From: Streptomyces sp. NBC_01237
GTDB lineage: Bacteria; Actinomycetota; Actinomycetes; Streptomycetales; Streptomycetaceae
Length of the DNA stretch: 64,000 bases
Direction: 5' to 3'
Assembly: GCF_035917275.1 (NCBI RefSeq)
Contig: NZ_CP108508.1
Coordinates: forward strand, 2,852,001-2,916,000
Each line of letters opens with the position of its first letter. Within the stretch, counting starts at the first letter, position 1. Positions 33,077 to 42,745 of the stretch are shown here, in pieces. The notes under the pieces are model-generated. The model had not been told where the DNA came from. It was given only the letters and a program-made list of their open reading frames with translations, and made no database searches. The position numbers and the translations under genes are program-made.

Positions 33077-36061
33077 GTGCGGTTCGGGCGCAGAAAGCAC
33101 GCGACGGCCGTCGCCGTCGCCGTGATCGGCGGACTGCTCGGGGCCGTCGCACCGGCCGCGACGGCCGCCCCCGTCGTACCCGGCCAGCCGGCCGCCACCT
33201 CGCCCGACCGCGCCGACGACGCGCGGCTGCCCTCCGTCTGGCCCCGGCCGCAGAGCATCAAGGCCGCCGGACAGGCCGTGCCGCTGGGCACCGAGGTCAC
33301 CGTCGTCGCCGCCGCGGACGCCGATCCGTACGCCGTCGACGCGCTGCGCACCGTGCTGCGCGAGGCGGGCGTACGGACCCTGCACGAGGGCCTGCCCGGC
33401 CGCGGTCCGGTCGTCCGGATCGGGGGCACGGGTGCCCAGGACGCGCTGCGGACCCTGCGCGCCCCCGAACGCGCCGACCTGCCCCCGGGCGGCTACCGGA
33501 TCGCCGTCGGCCGGATCGCCGGGCGCTCCACCGTCGCCCTGGACGGCATCGGCGAGGACGGCCTCTTCCACGGCGTCCAGACGCTGCGTCAGCTGGTGGG
33601 CGACGGCTCCGTGGCCGGGGTGGTGGTGCGCGACTGGCCGGGCACGGCCGTGCGCGGGATGGCCGAGGGGTTCTACGGACAGCCGTGGACCCGCGAGGAA
33701 CGGCTCGCGCAGATCGCCTTCATGGGGCGCACGAAGCAGAACCGGTATCTGTACGCGGCGGGCGACGACCCCTATCGGCTGGCCCGCTGGCGCGACCCGT
33801 ACCCGGCCGAGCGGCGCGCCGACTTCCGGGCGCTCGCCGAGAAGGCCCGCGCCGAACATGTGACGCTCGGCTGGGCCGTCTCCCCCGGCCAGGCGATGTG
33901 CATGGCGTCGGACGCCGACGTCAGGGCGCTGACCCGCAAGGTCGACGCCATGTGGGCGCTGGGCGTGCGGGTGTTCCAGTTGCAGTTCCAGGACGTCAGC
34001 TACAGCGAATGGCACTGCGGCCAGGACGCGGACACCTTCGGCAGCGGCCCCCGGGCGGCGGCCAGGGCGCAGGCCCGGGTGGCCGGCGCGCTCGCCCAGC
34101 ACCTGGCGGACCGTCACCCCGGCGCGGCCCCGCTGTCGGTGCTGCCGACCGAGTTCTACCAGGACGGTGCCACCGACTACCGCACGGCGCTCGCCGCCGA
34201 GCTGGACAACCGGGTGCAGGTGGCCTGGACCGGAGTCGGGGTCGTGCCGAAGACCATCACCGGGGGTGAACTGGCCGGGGCGCGCGCCGCGTTCCGGCAC
34301 CCGCTGGTCACCATGGACAACTATCCGGTCAACGACTACGCGCAGGACCGGATCTTCCTGGGCCCGTACACCGGCCGGGATCCGGCGGTGGCGAGCGGTT
34401 CGGCCGCACTGCTCGCCAACGCGATGGAGCAGGCGTCCGCCTCCCGCATCCCGCTGTTCACCGCCGCCGACTTCGCCTGGAACCCGAAGGGGTACCGGCC
34501 GCAGGAGTCCTGGCACGCGGCGATCGACGACCTGGCGGGCGGGGACGCCCGTACCCGGGCCGCGCTGCGGGCGCTCGCGGGCAACAGCGCGACCTCCGTG
34601 CTCGGCGGCGACGAGTCCGCCTATCTCCAGCCGCTGCTCGCCGCGTTCTGGAAGTCCCGGGCGGCGGACGCGGCGGTGCGGGACGGTGCCGCACGCGATC
34701 TGCGGGCGGCGTTCTCCGTGATGCGAGAGGCCCCCGAGCGGCTGAAGACCCCGGCGGAGGGACGGCTGGACGAGGAAGTGCGGCCGTGGACCGAGCAGCT
34801 GGCCCGGTACGGCGAGGCGGGCGAACTGACCGTCGATCTGCTCCAGGCCCAGGCGCGCGGTGACGGGGCGGCGGCCTGGCAGGCGCAGCTGGCCCTGGAG
34901 CCGCTGCGCAAGGACATCGCGGCGAGCGGCGCGACCGTCGGCAAGGGCGTGCTGGGCCCGTTCCTGGACCGGGCCCGCAAGGCGGCCGACAGCTGGAACG
35001 GCACCGACCGCACCGCCGGAACGGTCAGCCGCGACGCGGACAGCTACACCGTCCGGCTGAACCGGGCCCGCCCCGTGGAGTCCGTGACGGCGATGACGGA
35101 ACCGGGCGGCGGATTCGCCGACGCGGTCCTGGAGGGCCATGTGCCGGGCGAGGGCTGGCGGACGCTGGGCCGGCTCTCGGCGAGCGGCTGGACCCAGACG
35201 GCGGCGAAGGGGCTGCGGGCGGACGCGATCCGCGTCCGCCTGCCGGAGAGCGCCAGCACCGCTCCCCCCTCCTTCATGAGCCCCGCCCTGCCGGCCGCTC
35301 CCCTGGTGGACCGGGGTGCGCCGAAGGTGCGCGGCCTGATCCCGTGGTTCGGTGACGAGCCCGCGGCCAAGCTCGATCTCGTGCGCGGGGTGACGGACGC
35401 GGAGATCGGCGGCGGCACGCAGCGCGTGGCGGCCCGGCTGGCCGCGCAGCGCCCCGCCGAGGTACGGGGCGAGCTCACCGCCAAGGCGCCCAAGGGCATC
35501 GAGGTGAAGGTCCCGAAGCGGACGACGGTGCCGCGCGGCTCGCGTACCGACGTCCCCGTGGACATCACCGTCCCGGCGGACACCCCGGCCGGCGAGTACG
35601 AGGTGCCGTTCACCTTCGGGGGCGAGGAGAGCACGCTGACCGTCCGGGCCTTCCCGCGCACGGCGGGGCCCGATCTGGCGCGTACGGCCAGGGCGTCCTC
35701 GTCCGGGGACGAGACCCCGGACTTCCCCGCCTCGGCGGCCTCCGACGGCGATCCCGCCACCCGCTGGTCCTCACCGGTCGAGGACGGCGCCTGGTGGCAG
35801 GCCGAACTGGCCGAGCCGGCCCGGCTCGGCCAGGTGGTGCTGCACTGGCAGGACGCGTACGCCTCCCGCTACCGCATACAGGTCTCCGCGGACGGCCGCA
35901 CCTGGCGCACGGCGGCGACCGTGCGGGAAGGCGGGGGCGGGCGCGAAGCGGTGCGGATGGACGCGAAGGACACCCGTTTCCTCCGGATCCAGGGCGACGG
36001 CCGGGCGACCGAGTACGGCTACTCCCTCTGGTCGGTGGAGGCGTACGCCGTCGCCCCGTAG
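33077..36061 (+). CDS. secreted GH84-type beta-N-acetylglucosaminidase with C-terminal carbohydrate-binding modules
   Basis: A 994-residue exported protein. The signal peptide is RRKHATAVAVAVIGGLLGAV, then APAATA. A GH20b-like N-domain spans about 55-185 (VWPRPQSIKAAGQAVPLGTE). The GH84 barrel begins at GMAEGFYGQPWTREERLAQI. The catalytic position that is usually Asp-Asp reads Gln305-Asp306 (FQLQFQDVSYSEW). A beta-sandwich follows (KGIEVKVPKRTTVPRGSRTD), then a discoidin (F5/8 type C) domain to the C-terminus (NPATRW-like DPATRWSSP). GTG start after ggggag. It probably cleaves or binds extracellular GlcNAc glycans; the acid/base Asp is kept but the polarising Asp is missing. Confidence 0.85.
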   Translation: MRFGRRKHATAVAVAVIGGLLGAVAPAATAAPVVPGQPAATSPDRADDARLPSVWPRPQSIKAAGQAVPLGTEVTVVAAADADPYAVDALRTVLREAGVRTLHEGLPGRGPVVRIGGTGAQDALRTLRAPERADLPPGGYRIAVGRIAGRSTVALDGIGEDGLFHGVQTLRQLVGDGSVAGVVVRDWPGTAVRGMAEGFYGQPWTREERLAQIAFMGRTKQNRYLYAAGDDPYRLARWRDPYPAERRADFRALAEKARAEHVTLGWAVSPGQAMCMASDADVRALTRKVDAMWALGVRVFQLQFQDVSYSEWHCGQDADTFGSGPRAAARAQARVAGALAQHLADRHPGAAPLSVLPTEFYQDGATDYRTALAAELDNRVQVAWTGVGVVPKTITGGELAGARAAFRHPLVTMDNYPVNDYAQDRIFLGPYTGRDPAVASGSAALLANAMEQASASRIPLFTAADFAWNPKGYRPQESWHAAIDDLAGGDARTRAALRALAGNSATSVLGGDESAYLQPLLAAFWKSRAADAAVRDGAARDLRAAFSVMREAPERLKTPAEGRLDEEVRPWTEQLARYGEAGELTVDLLQAQARGDGAAAWQAQLALEPLRKDIAASGATVGKGVLGPFLDRARKAADSWNGTDRTAGTVSRDADSYTVRLNRARPVESVTAMTEPGGGFADAVLEGHVPGEGWRTLGRLSASGWTQTAAKGLRADAIRVRLPESASTAPPSFMSPALPAAPLVDRGAPKVRGLIPWFGDEPAAKLDLVRGVTDAEIGGGTQRVAARLAAQRPAEVRGELTAKAPKGIEVKVPKRTTVPRGSRTDVPVDITVPADTPAGEYEVPFTFGGEESTLTVRAFPRTAGPDLARTARASSSGDETPDFPASAASDGDPATRWSSPVEDGAWWQAELAEPARLGQVVLHWQDAYASRYRIQVSADGRTWRTAATVREGGGGREAVRMDAKDTRFLRIQGDGRATEYGYSLWSVEAYAVAP

Positions 36062-36133
36062 CGGTGCACCGTCGCCCGCGGGCGCACGCCGTGGCTCCAC
36101 GGCGGCGACGCCGGGACGACGAAGGCCCGGGTC

Positions 36134-36670
36134 TCAGGCGGAAACGCCGTCGATCCGGGCCATCACGTCGTCCGCGCCGAACGGTTGCAAATACGGCAGC
36201 CAGCGCGGGTCGCGGTGTCCGGTCCCGATGATCCGCCAGGCCAGCCCGGTCGGCGGGGCGGGCTGATGGCGCAGCCGCCAGCCCAGCTCGGGCAGATGCC
36301 GGTCGGCCTTGACGTGGTTGCAGCGGCGGCAGGCCGCCACCACGTTGTCCCAGGCGTGCTGACCGCCGCGGCTGCGCGGAATGACATGGTCGACGCTGGT
36401 CGCGGCGGCTCCGCAGTACATGCAGCGCCCGCCGTCCCTGGCGAACAGCGCGCGGCGCGTCAGGGGAACGGGCCCCCGGTAGGGGACCCGTACGAAGCGC
36501 TTGAGGCGGACGACACTGGGCGCCGGCAGAGCACGGGTGGCGCTGTGCAGGAAGGAGCCGGACTCCTCCAGGCAGATCGCCTTGTTCTCCAGCACGAGGA
36601 CGAGCGCGCGACGGAGCGGTACGACGCCGAGCGGCTCGTACGACGCGTTGAGAACCAGGACGTGCGGCAC
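36134..36670 (-). CDS. HNH endonuclease-family protein
   Basis: A 178-residue protein. The HNH core with zinc knuckles is CMYCGAAATSVDHVIPRSRG, then NVVAACRRCNHVKADRHL: a CxxC pair, the catalytic H in DHV, N in DNVV, and a second CxxC. The N-terminal half (VLVLNASYEPLGVVPLRRAL) is the conserved extension of this actinobacterial family. The GTG at 36670 was chosen because aaggagg lies seven bases upstream. The biological role is unknown. It is divergent from mscS. Confidence 0.88.
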   Translation of the reverse strand: MPHVLVLNASYEPLGVVPLRRALVLVLENKAICLEESGSFLHSATRALPAPSVVRLKRFVRVPYRGPVPLTRRALFARDGGRCMYCGAAATSVDHVIPRSRGGQHAWDNVVAACRRCNHVKADRHLPELGWRLRHQPAPPTGLAWRIIGTGHRDPRWLPYLQPFGADDVMARIDGVSA

Positions 36671-36987
36671 GTGGATGCCTCCTTGTACGCCGGCGGCGCG
36701 TGGCTCGCGCCGGGACGATCCGATCTCAGTCTCTCCTCCTGCCTGGTCCAAGCGCCACCACGTGCGGGTAACGGGCCGGGAGGATTTTTCTCACCACCGC
36801 CCGGACGGGGCGCCGGAGCCCGCCGGAACAGGTGCTTCACCGGGGTGGCCGCCCGCACTGTGCGATCGGCCACACTCACTCCGTTCCCAGGTGAGACGTG
36901 TCTCTCCCCGGAAAGCGGCAACGATCCACTCCACCGGCTTCGTTAGTGTGGTTGGTCAGCCGTCGCCCCCTGTTGGAGGTTCCCACC
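36671..36987. promoter_or_regulatory. 317-bp divergent promoter region (HNH / mscS)
   Basis: It must hold promoters for both divergent genes. An AT-richer patch near 36940-36960 (ttcgttagtgtggttggtc) is a candidate -10 region for mscS. No gene, repeat or clear operator was found. Confidence 0.45.
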
Positions 36988-38052
36988 GTGTCCCTGTCCG
37001 TCCTCTTGGCCGTAGCCCCGTCACCCGAGCCGGGCGGCTCGCTGGACGAAGCCGCCAAGCAGGCCGGCAACGCCGCGGGCTGGGTCGAGGAGAACTGGTC
37101 CACCTGGCTGAACACCGGTCTGCGCATTCTGCTCATCGCGGCGATCGCGATCGTGCTGCGCTACGTGATCCGCCGGGCCCTGACCAACCTGATCGAGCGG
37201 ATGAACCGCAGCGCCCAGGCGGTGGAGGGCACCGCGCTGGGCGGCCTGCTGGTCAACGCGGAGCGCCGCCGTCAGCGCTCGGAGGCCATCGGCTCCGTCC
37301 TGCGCTCGGTGACCTCGTTCCTGATCCTGGGCACGGCCGCCCTGATGATCCTGGGCGCGTTCCAGATCAATCTGGCGCCCCTGCTGGCCTCGGCGGGTGT
37401 CGCCGGAGTGGCGCTGGGCTTCGGCGCGCGCAACCTCGTCACCGACTTCCTGTCCGGGGTGTTCATGATCCTGGAGGACCAGTACGGCGTCGGCGACACG
37501 GTCGACGCGGGCGTCGCCTCCGGCGAGGTCATCGAGGTGGGCCTGCGGGTCACCAAGCTGCGCGGCGACAACGGTGAGATCTGGTACGTCCGCAACGGCG
37601 AGGTGAAGCGGATAGGCAACCTCAGCCAGGGCTGGTCCACCGCCGGGGTCGATGTGACGGTGCGCCCCACGGAGAATCTGGACCGGGTCCGCAAGGCGAT
37701 CACCGCCGCCGCGGAGACCATGGCCAAGGAGGACCCGTGGGCGGAGCGGCTGTGGGGCCCGGTGGAGGTCCTCGGCCTGGACGCCGTGCTGCTGGACTCC
37801 ATGACGGTCCGGGTCACCGCGAAGACGATGCCGGGCAAGGCGCTGGGAGTGGAGCGGGAGCTGCGCTGGCGGATCAAGCAGGCGCTGGACGAGGCGGGCA
37901 TCCGGATGGTCGGGACCATGCCGGTCCAGACGGACGGCGAGACGGTCCCGGACCCGACGGCCGGGATGGCCGCCCCGTCCGCGTACGCCTCGTCGACCTC
38001 GCCGCAGTCGATGGCCGCGACCCCGATAGCGCCACCGAGCATCACGAAGTAA
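36988..38052 (+). CDS. mscS: MscS-family small-conductance mechanosensitive channel
   Basis: A 354-residue inner-membrane channel that releases solutes under hypo-osmotic shock. Membrane helices include TGLRILLIAAIAIVLRYVI and SFLILGTAALMILGAFQI. The pore helix (APLLASAGVAGVALGFGARN) and the start of the beta domain (GVFMILEDQYGVGDTVDAG) follow the MscS pattern. The Gly/Ala-rich pore helix and the conserved LGFGARNLVTDF are clear. The GTG at 36988 was chosen because ggagg lies eight bases upstream. The C-terminal 45 residues are Pro/Ser/Ala-rich and probably disordered. Confidence 0.92.
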   Translation: MSLSVLLAVAPSPEPGGSLDEAAKQAGNAAGWVEENWSTWLNTGLRILLIAAIAIVLRYVIRRALTNLIERMNRSAQAVEGTALGGLLVNAERRRQRSEAIGSVLRSVTSFLILGTAALMILGAFQINLAPLLASAGVAGVALGFGARNLVTDFLSGVFMILEDQYGVGDTVDAGVASGEVIEVGLRVTKLRGDNGEIWYVRNGEVKRIGNLSQGWSTAGVDVTVRPTENLDRVRKAITAAAETMAKEDPWAERLWGPVEVLGLDAVLLDSMTVRVTAKTMPGKALGVERELRWRIKQALDEAGIRMVGTMPVQTDGETVPDPTAGMAAPSAYASSTSPQSMAATPIAPPSITK

Positions 38053-38215
38053 CACCCGCCCGTCAGCACGGTCCAGGGGCGCCCCGCGGCGGTTCGCGGG
38101 GCGCCCCCGGACCGTTCGGCGGGTGCGATCACGGTTCCAGGTAACGCTTTGGTTGCCACAGGGGTGTGAACCATTGACGGTCCGGTGACCAGCGCCATAC
38201 CGTCCTCTCACCGAA

Positions 38216-38230
38216 TAGGAAAGTTTCCTA
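38216..38230. promoter_or_regulatory. CsnR operator (perfect 15-bp palindrome)
   Basis: taggaaa-g-tttccta, a perfect palindrome 21 bases upstream of csnR. The form aggaaa-N-tttcct is that recalled for CsnR boxes at the S. coelicolor csnR-K operon and chitosanase gene, so autoregulation of the operon by CsnR, relieved by chitosan or glucosamine oligosaccharides, is expected. Confidence 0.82.
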
Positions 38231-38251
38231 ACAGAGGGCGGTGCATCGATC

Positions 38252-39466
38252 ATGGCGGGAACCACACCGGGTACCCCGGGTACGCCACGCGTCCTGCGCG
38301 CCATGAACGACCGGGCCGCCCTCGACCTGCTCCTGGAACACGGCCCGCTCTCCCGGACGAAGATCGGGAAGCTGACCGGGCTGTCCAAGCCCACCGCGTC
38401 CCAGCTGCTGGCCCGGCTGGAGGCGGCCGGTCTGGTCGTGGCCACCGGGACCAGCGAGGGGCGCCCCGGGCCCAACGCGCAGCTGTACACCGTGAACGCG
38501 CGGGCCGCCCATGTCGCCGGGCTCGATGTGAACGCCCAGCGGATCGTCGCCGCGGTCGCCGATGTGACCGGTGAGACCGTCGGCGAGTTCGAGCTGCGCA
38601 CCCCCGGCCGGCGCGCCGACAGCGTGGTGCGCCAGGTGACCGAAGCGCTGGACGGCGCGGTCAAGGACGCCGGGCTCACCCGCTCCGACGTGCACCGCGT
38701 GGTCATCGGCACGCCGGGCGCCTTCGATCCCGGCACCGGCCGCCTGCGGTACGCCTCGCACCTGCCCGGCTGGCACTCCGGCACGCTGCTGGACGAGCTG
38801 GCCGCGTTCCTGCCGATGCCGGTGGAGTACGAGAACGACGTGAACCTGGTCGCCGTGGCCGAACAGCGGCTCGGCGCGGCCCGCGGCAACGAGGACTTCG
38901 TCCTGCTGTGGAACGAGGAGGGCCTCGGCGCCGCCCTCGTCATCAACGGACGGCTGCACCGCGGCTTCACCGGCGGCGCGGGCGAGGTCGGCTTCCTGCC
39001 GGTGCCGGGCACTCCGCTCGTACGCCAGGTGGTGAAGGCCAACAGCGGCGGCTTCCAGGAACTGGCGGGCGCCCAGGCGCTGCCGCGGCTGGCGCGGACA
39101 CTCGGCATCGACACCCCTCAGACGCCCTACCCCGAGGTCGCCGCCGCCCTGCTGGTACGGGCCACCGCCGCGTACGAGCAGGACGAGCCGCTGACCGAGC
39201 TGCTGCGCCAGTACGCCCAGCGGCTCGCCACCGGTCTCGCCTCCGTCACCGCCGTACTCGACCCCGGGCTGATCGTGCTCTCCGGTGAGCTGGTCTCCGC
39301 GGGCGGCGAGCTCCTGCGGTCCCTGATCCAGTCCGAGCTCGCCGAACTCGCCGCCTCCCGGCCCCGTCTCGTCCTGGGCGAGATCGACCGGCATCCGGTC
39401 CTGCGGGGTGCCCTGGAAAGGGCCCTCTCCGATACCCGCGACGAAGTGTTCGACACCTCGCGCTGA
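38252..39466 (+). CDS. csnR: ROK-family transcriptional repressor CsnR
   Basis: A 404-residue repressor. The N-terminal winged helix is at about 15-75 (SRTKIGKLTGLSKPTASQLL, ARLEAAGLV). The ROK sugar-kinase-like domain follows, with GLDVNAQRIVAAVADVTGE, VVIGTPGAFDPGTGRL and NDVNLVAVAEQRLGAARG. First gene of a six-gene operon whose order (repressor, binding protein, two permeases, GH4 enzyme, BadF-type kinase) matches csnR-csnE-csnF-csnG-csnH-csnK of S. coelicolor (SCO2657-2662 as I recall), where it controls use of chitosan fragments. The palindrome 21 bases upstream is the likely binding site. The 93-bp gap to csnE is strikingly pyrimidine-rich. Confidence 0.92.
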   Translation: MAGTTPGTPGTPRVLRAMNDRAALDLLLEHGPLSRTKIGKLTGLSKPTASQLLARLEAAGLVVATGTSEGRPGPNAQLYTVNARAAHVAGLDVNAQRIVAAVADVTGETVGEFELRTPGRRADSVVRQVTEALDGAVKDAGLTRSDVHRVVIGTPGAFDPGTGRLRYASHLPGWHSGTLLDELAAFLPMPVEYENDVNLVAVAEQRLGAARGNEDFVLLWNEEGLGAALVINGRLHRGFTGGAGEVGFLPVPGTPLVRQVVKANSGGFQELAGAQALPRLARTLGIDTPQTPYPEVAAALLVRATAAYEQDEPLTELLRQYAQRLATGLASVTAVLDPGLIVLSGELVSAGGELLRSLIQSELAELAASRPRLVLGEIDRHPVLRGALERALSDTRDEVFDTSR

Positions 39467-39559
39467 TCCGCCGCACCGCCCTCCCCTCTTCTTTCCTCTC
39501 CTCATTTCCCCGCTCGTCCCCTGCTTCCATCCCCTGTCCCTGTCCCTGGGAGTCCCGTC

Positions 39560-40894
39560 ATGCGCAAAAGCCGTCTGACCACCACCGCCGCTGTCGCCGT
39601 CGCCGCGATCTCGGTTCTTGCCACCGCGTGTACCGGCCAGTCCGAGTCCGCCGCGACCGACGATCCGAACGCGAAGACCACGATCAACTTCTGGCACGGC
39701 TGGAGCGCGCCCGCCGAGGTCAAGGCGGTCCAGGACAACGTCGACCGGTTCGAGAAGGCCCACCCGAACATCGAGGTCAACGTCGTCGGGAACATCAACG
39801 ACGACAAGCTGAACCAGTCGCTGCGCGCGGGCGGTTCGAAGGGCCCCGACGTGGTGTCCTCCTTCACCACGTCCAATGTCGGCAAGTTCTGCTCGTCCGG
39901 CGCGTTCGCCGATCTGAAGCCCTTCATCGAGAAGTCGAAGCTCGACCTGGAGAAGACCTTCCCGAAGGTCCTGCTGGACTACACCCAGTTCGAGGGCAAG
40001 CGCTGCGCCCTGCCGCTGCTCGCCGACGCGTACGGGCTGTACTACAACAAGGACGCCTTCGAGAAGGCCGGGATCGCCGCGCCGCCGAAGACGATGTCCG
40101 AGCTGGCGAGCATCGCGAAGAAGCTGACCGTCGAGAAGGGCGACAGCTACCAGCAGCTCGGCTTCATGCCGACCTTCCACGGCTACGAGACGGTCGCCGA
40201 CCACTACATGTCCTCGTGGGACCACAAGTACTTCGACGAGAGCGGCAAGTCCAACATCGCCAAGGACCCGTCCTTCGCGAAGATGTTCACGTACCAGAAG
40301 AAGCTGGTCGCCGACCTCGGCGGCTACGACAAGCTGGAGAAGTACCGCGGCACCTTCGGTGACGAGTGGGGCTCCAAGCACCCCTTCCAGACCGGTCAGG
40401 TCACCATGCAGCTGGACGGCGAGTGGCGGCTGGGCATGGCCGAGGACGCCAAGGTGCCGTTCGAGATCGGTGTCGCGCCGATGCCCGTCGCCGACGACGA
40501 GGCCGACAGCTACGGCAAGGGCTTCCTGTCCGGCACGATCATGGGCATCGCCCCGGCCAGCAAGAAGCAGAACGCCGCCTGGGAGCTGGTCAAGTTCATG
40601 ACCAGCGACACCAAGGCCGTCGTCGACTTCGCCAACGGCATCCGCAACGTGCCCTCCACCTTCGAGGCGCTGAAGTCGCCCGACCTGGAGTTCGACCCGC
40701 GCTTCAAGACCTTCCTGGACATCGCCCAGCACCCCAAGTCCAACACCCCGGACGGGGCCATCAACGGCGCGACGTACCAGCAGACCATCCAGGACTTCGG
40801 CTACCAGTACGAGAAGGGCGCGGTGAAGGACCTCCAGGCCGGCCTGGAGAAGACCGCGAAGCAGATCGACACCGACATCGCCAAGGCTAAGTAG
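39560..40894 (+). CDS. csnE: ABC transporter sugar-binding lipoprotein CsnE
   Basis: A 444-residue extracellular solute-binding protein of family 1. The N-terminus MRKSRLTTTAAVAVAAISVL followed by ATAC is a signal peptide with a probable lipidated Cys, though the lipobox has Ala instead of Leu at -3. The mature start TTINFWHGWSAPAEVKAVQD, and later YYNKDAFEKAGI and QLDGEWRLGM, are typical of oligosaccharide-binding proteins. By gene order it delivers chitosan-derived oligosaccharides to CsnF/CsnG. The ATPase is not encoded here; in Streptomyces the shared ATPase MsiK usually serves such systems. Confidence 0.92.
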   Translation: MRKSRLTTTAAVAVAAISVLATACTGQSESAATDDPNAKTTINFWHGWSAPAEVKAVQDNVDRFEKAHPNIEVNVVGNINDDKLNQSLRAGGSKGPDVVSSFTTSNVGKFCSSGAFADLKPFIEKSKLDLEKTFPKVLLDYTQFEGKRCALPLLADAYGLYYNKDAFEKAGIAAPPKTMSELASIAKKLTVEKGDSYQQLGFMPTFHGYETVADHYMSSWDHKYFDESGKSNIAKDPSFAKMFTYQKKLVADLGGYDKLEKYRGTFGDEWGSKHPFQTGQVTMQLDGEWRLGMAEDAKVPFEIGVAPMPVADDEADSYGKGFLSGTIMGIAPASKKQNAAWELVKFMTSDTKAVVDFANGIRNVPSTFEALKSPDLEFDPRFKTFLDIAQHPKSNTPDGAINGATYQQTIQDFGYQYEKGAVKDLQAGLEKTAKQIDTDIAKAK

Positions 40895-40901
40895 CAGCAC
40901 G

Positions 40902-41843
40902 ATGACAACGCACACGCTCCGCTCCAAGCGCCGCAGGTCGGCCCTTCGGACAGCGGCCTTCATGTCGCCGTGGCTGATCGGGTTCACCGTCTTCTTCGCG
41001 TACCCGATGATCTCGACCGTCTACTTCTCCTTCATGGACTACGACGGTTTCGGTGCGCCGGTCTTCAACGGCCTCACGAACTGGAGGTACGTCTTCGAGG
41101 ACTACCCCATGTTCTGGCCGTCGCTGCGCAACACGCTCTGGCTGGTCCTCGTCATGGTCACCTGCCGGGTCGTCTTCGGCCTCGGCATCGGCATGCTGAT
41201 CACCAAGATCAAGTCGGGTACGGGCGTCTTCCGTACCCTGTTCTACCTGCCGTACCTGGCGCCGCCGGTCGCCGCGACGCTGGCCTTCGTCTTCCTGCTC
41301 AACCCCGGGACGGGGCCGGTCAACTCGATCCTCGGCGACCTGGGGCTGCCGACGCCCGGCTGGTTCAACGACGACTCCTGGTCCAAGCCGGCGCTCACCA
41401 TGCTCGCGGTGTGGGGCATCGGCGACCTGATGGTCATCTTCATGGCCGCGCTGCTGGACGTGCCGACGGAGCAGTACGAGGCCGCCGAGCTGGACGGCGC
41501 CTCGCCCTGGCAGAAGTTCCGCTTCGTCACGCTGCCGAACATCTCGCCGATCGTGCTGTTCGCCGTGGTCACCGGAGTGATCCAGGCGATGCAGTACTAC
41601 ACACAGCCGCTGGTCGCGGGGAAGGTCGCCTCCGGCATCATCGGCGGCTCCGGCCAGGCCTTCGAGCCGGGCTATCCCGACAAGTCGACACTGACGCTTC
41701 CGCAGCTCGTCTACAACCTCGGCTTCCAGCGCTTCGACTACGGCTCCGCCTGTGTCGTCGCCCTCGTCCTGTTCGCCCTGGCCATGACCTTCACCGCGCT
41801 GCTGATGCGCGGCCGCAACAACCTTCTCCAGGCCGGTGACTGA
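40902..41843 (+). CDS. csnF: ABC transporter permease CsnF
   Basis: A 313-residue MalF-type integral membrane subunit with about six helices. The N-terminal helix is TAAFMSPWLIGFTVFFAYPM. The cytoplasmic EAA loop that docks the ATPase is EQYEAAELDGASPWQKFRFV, followed by TLPNISPI. It starts seven bases after csnE and ends three bases before csnG. It forms the channel with CsnG. Confidence 0.92.
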   Translation: MTTHTLRSKRRRSALRTAAFMSPWLIGFTVFFAYPMISTVYFSFMDYDGFGAPVFNGLTNWRYVFEDYPMFWPSLRNTLWLVLVMVTCRVVFGLGIGMLITKIKSGTGVFRTLFYLPYLAPPVAATLAFVFLLNPGTGPVNSILGDLGLPTPGWFNDDSWSKPALTMLAVWGIGDLMVIFMAALLDVPTEQYEAAELDGASPWQKFRFVTLPNISPIVLFAVVTGVIQAMQYYTQPLVAGKVASGIIGGSGQAFEPGYPDKSTLTLPQLVYNLGFQRFDYGSACVVALVLFALAMTFTALLMRGRNNLLQAGD

Positions 41844-41846
41844 GTC

Positions 41847-42743
41847 ATGACCCAACTCCTCGACAAGCCCGCCGTCCAGGTGACCGACGGTCCCACGCCC
41901 GCCGCGCGCACCGCCCGCCGCAAGGCACTGCTGCACTGGATCGCCGTGCACTCGCTCGGGGTCGCGGCCGCGCTCTTCTTCGTGCTGCCGTTCGTCTTCG
42001 TGGTGCTGACCTCGTTGATGACCGACCAGCAGGCGCTGACCCGCGACCTCACCCCGAACACCTGGGAGTGGGGCAACTACAAGCAGGTCTTCGACACTCC
42101 GGGCTTCCTGACCTGGTGGCGCAACACCCTGCTGTACGCGGGGGTCGGCACCGTGCTGACGGTGGTGTCGTCCGTGCCCGTGGCGTACGCGCTCGCCAAG
42201 TTCCGCTTCCGCGGCCGCAAGCTGTCGCTGATGCTGGTCATCTCGATGATGATGCTGCCGCCGCAGGTCGTCATCATCCCGATGTACCTGTTCTGGGCCA
42301 AGCAGCTGGACCTGTCCGGCACCCTCTGGCCGCTGATCATCCCGATGGCCTTCGGTGACGCGTTCTCCATCTTCCTGCTGCGGCAGTTCCTCCTGACCAT
42401 CCCCAACGAGTACCTCGACGCGGCCAAGGTCGACGGCTGCGGCGAATTCCGCACGCTGATCAGAGTCGTTCTGCCGATGGCCAAGCCCGGCATCGCGGCG
42501 ATCGCGCTGTTCCAGTTCTTCGCCGCCTGGAACGACTACTTCGGCCCACAGATCTACGCCTCCGAGAACCCGGCCGCCTGGACGCTCAGTTACGGCCTCG
42601 AATCCTTCAAGGGCGCGCACCACACGAACTGGAATCTGACCATGGCCGCGACCGTACTGGTCATGGCCCCCGTGATCGCCGTCTTCTTCTTTGCCCAGAA
42701 GGCATTCGTCGAGGGCGTCACACTGACCGGAGTAAAGGGCTGA
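41847..42743 (+). CDS. csnG: ABC transporter permease CsnG
   Basis: A 298-residue MalG-type permease with about six helices (SLGVAAALFFVLPFVFVVLT near the N-terminus). The EAA loop reads PNEYLDAAKVDGCGEFRTLI, then VLPMAKPG. Only three bases separate it from csnF, and csnH begins two bases after its stop, so the operon is tightly coupled. Confidence 0.92.
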   Translation: MTQLLDKPAVQVTDGPTPAARTARRKALLHWIAVHSLGVAAALFFVLPFVFVVLTSLMTDQQALTRDLTPNTWEWGNYKQVFDTPGFLTWWRNTLLYAGVGTVLTVVSSVPVAYALAKFRFRGRKLSLMLVISMMMLPPQVVIIPMYLFWAKQLDLSGTLWPLIIPMAFGDAFSIFLLRQFLLTIPNEYLDAAKVDGCGEFRTLIRVVLPMAKPGIAAIALFQFFAAWNDYFGPQIYASENPAAWTLSYGLESFKGAHHTNWNLTMAATVLVMAPVIAVFFFAQKAFVEGVTLTGVKG

Positions 42744-42745
42744 CC

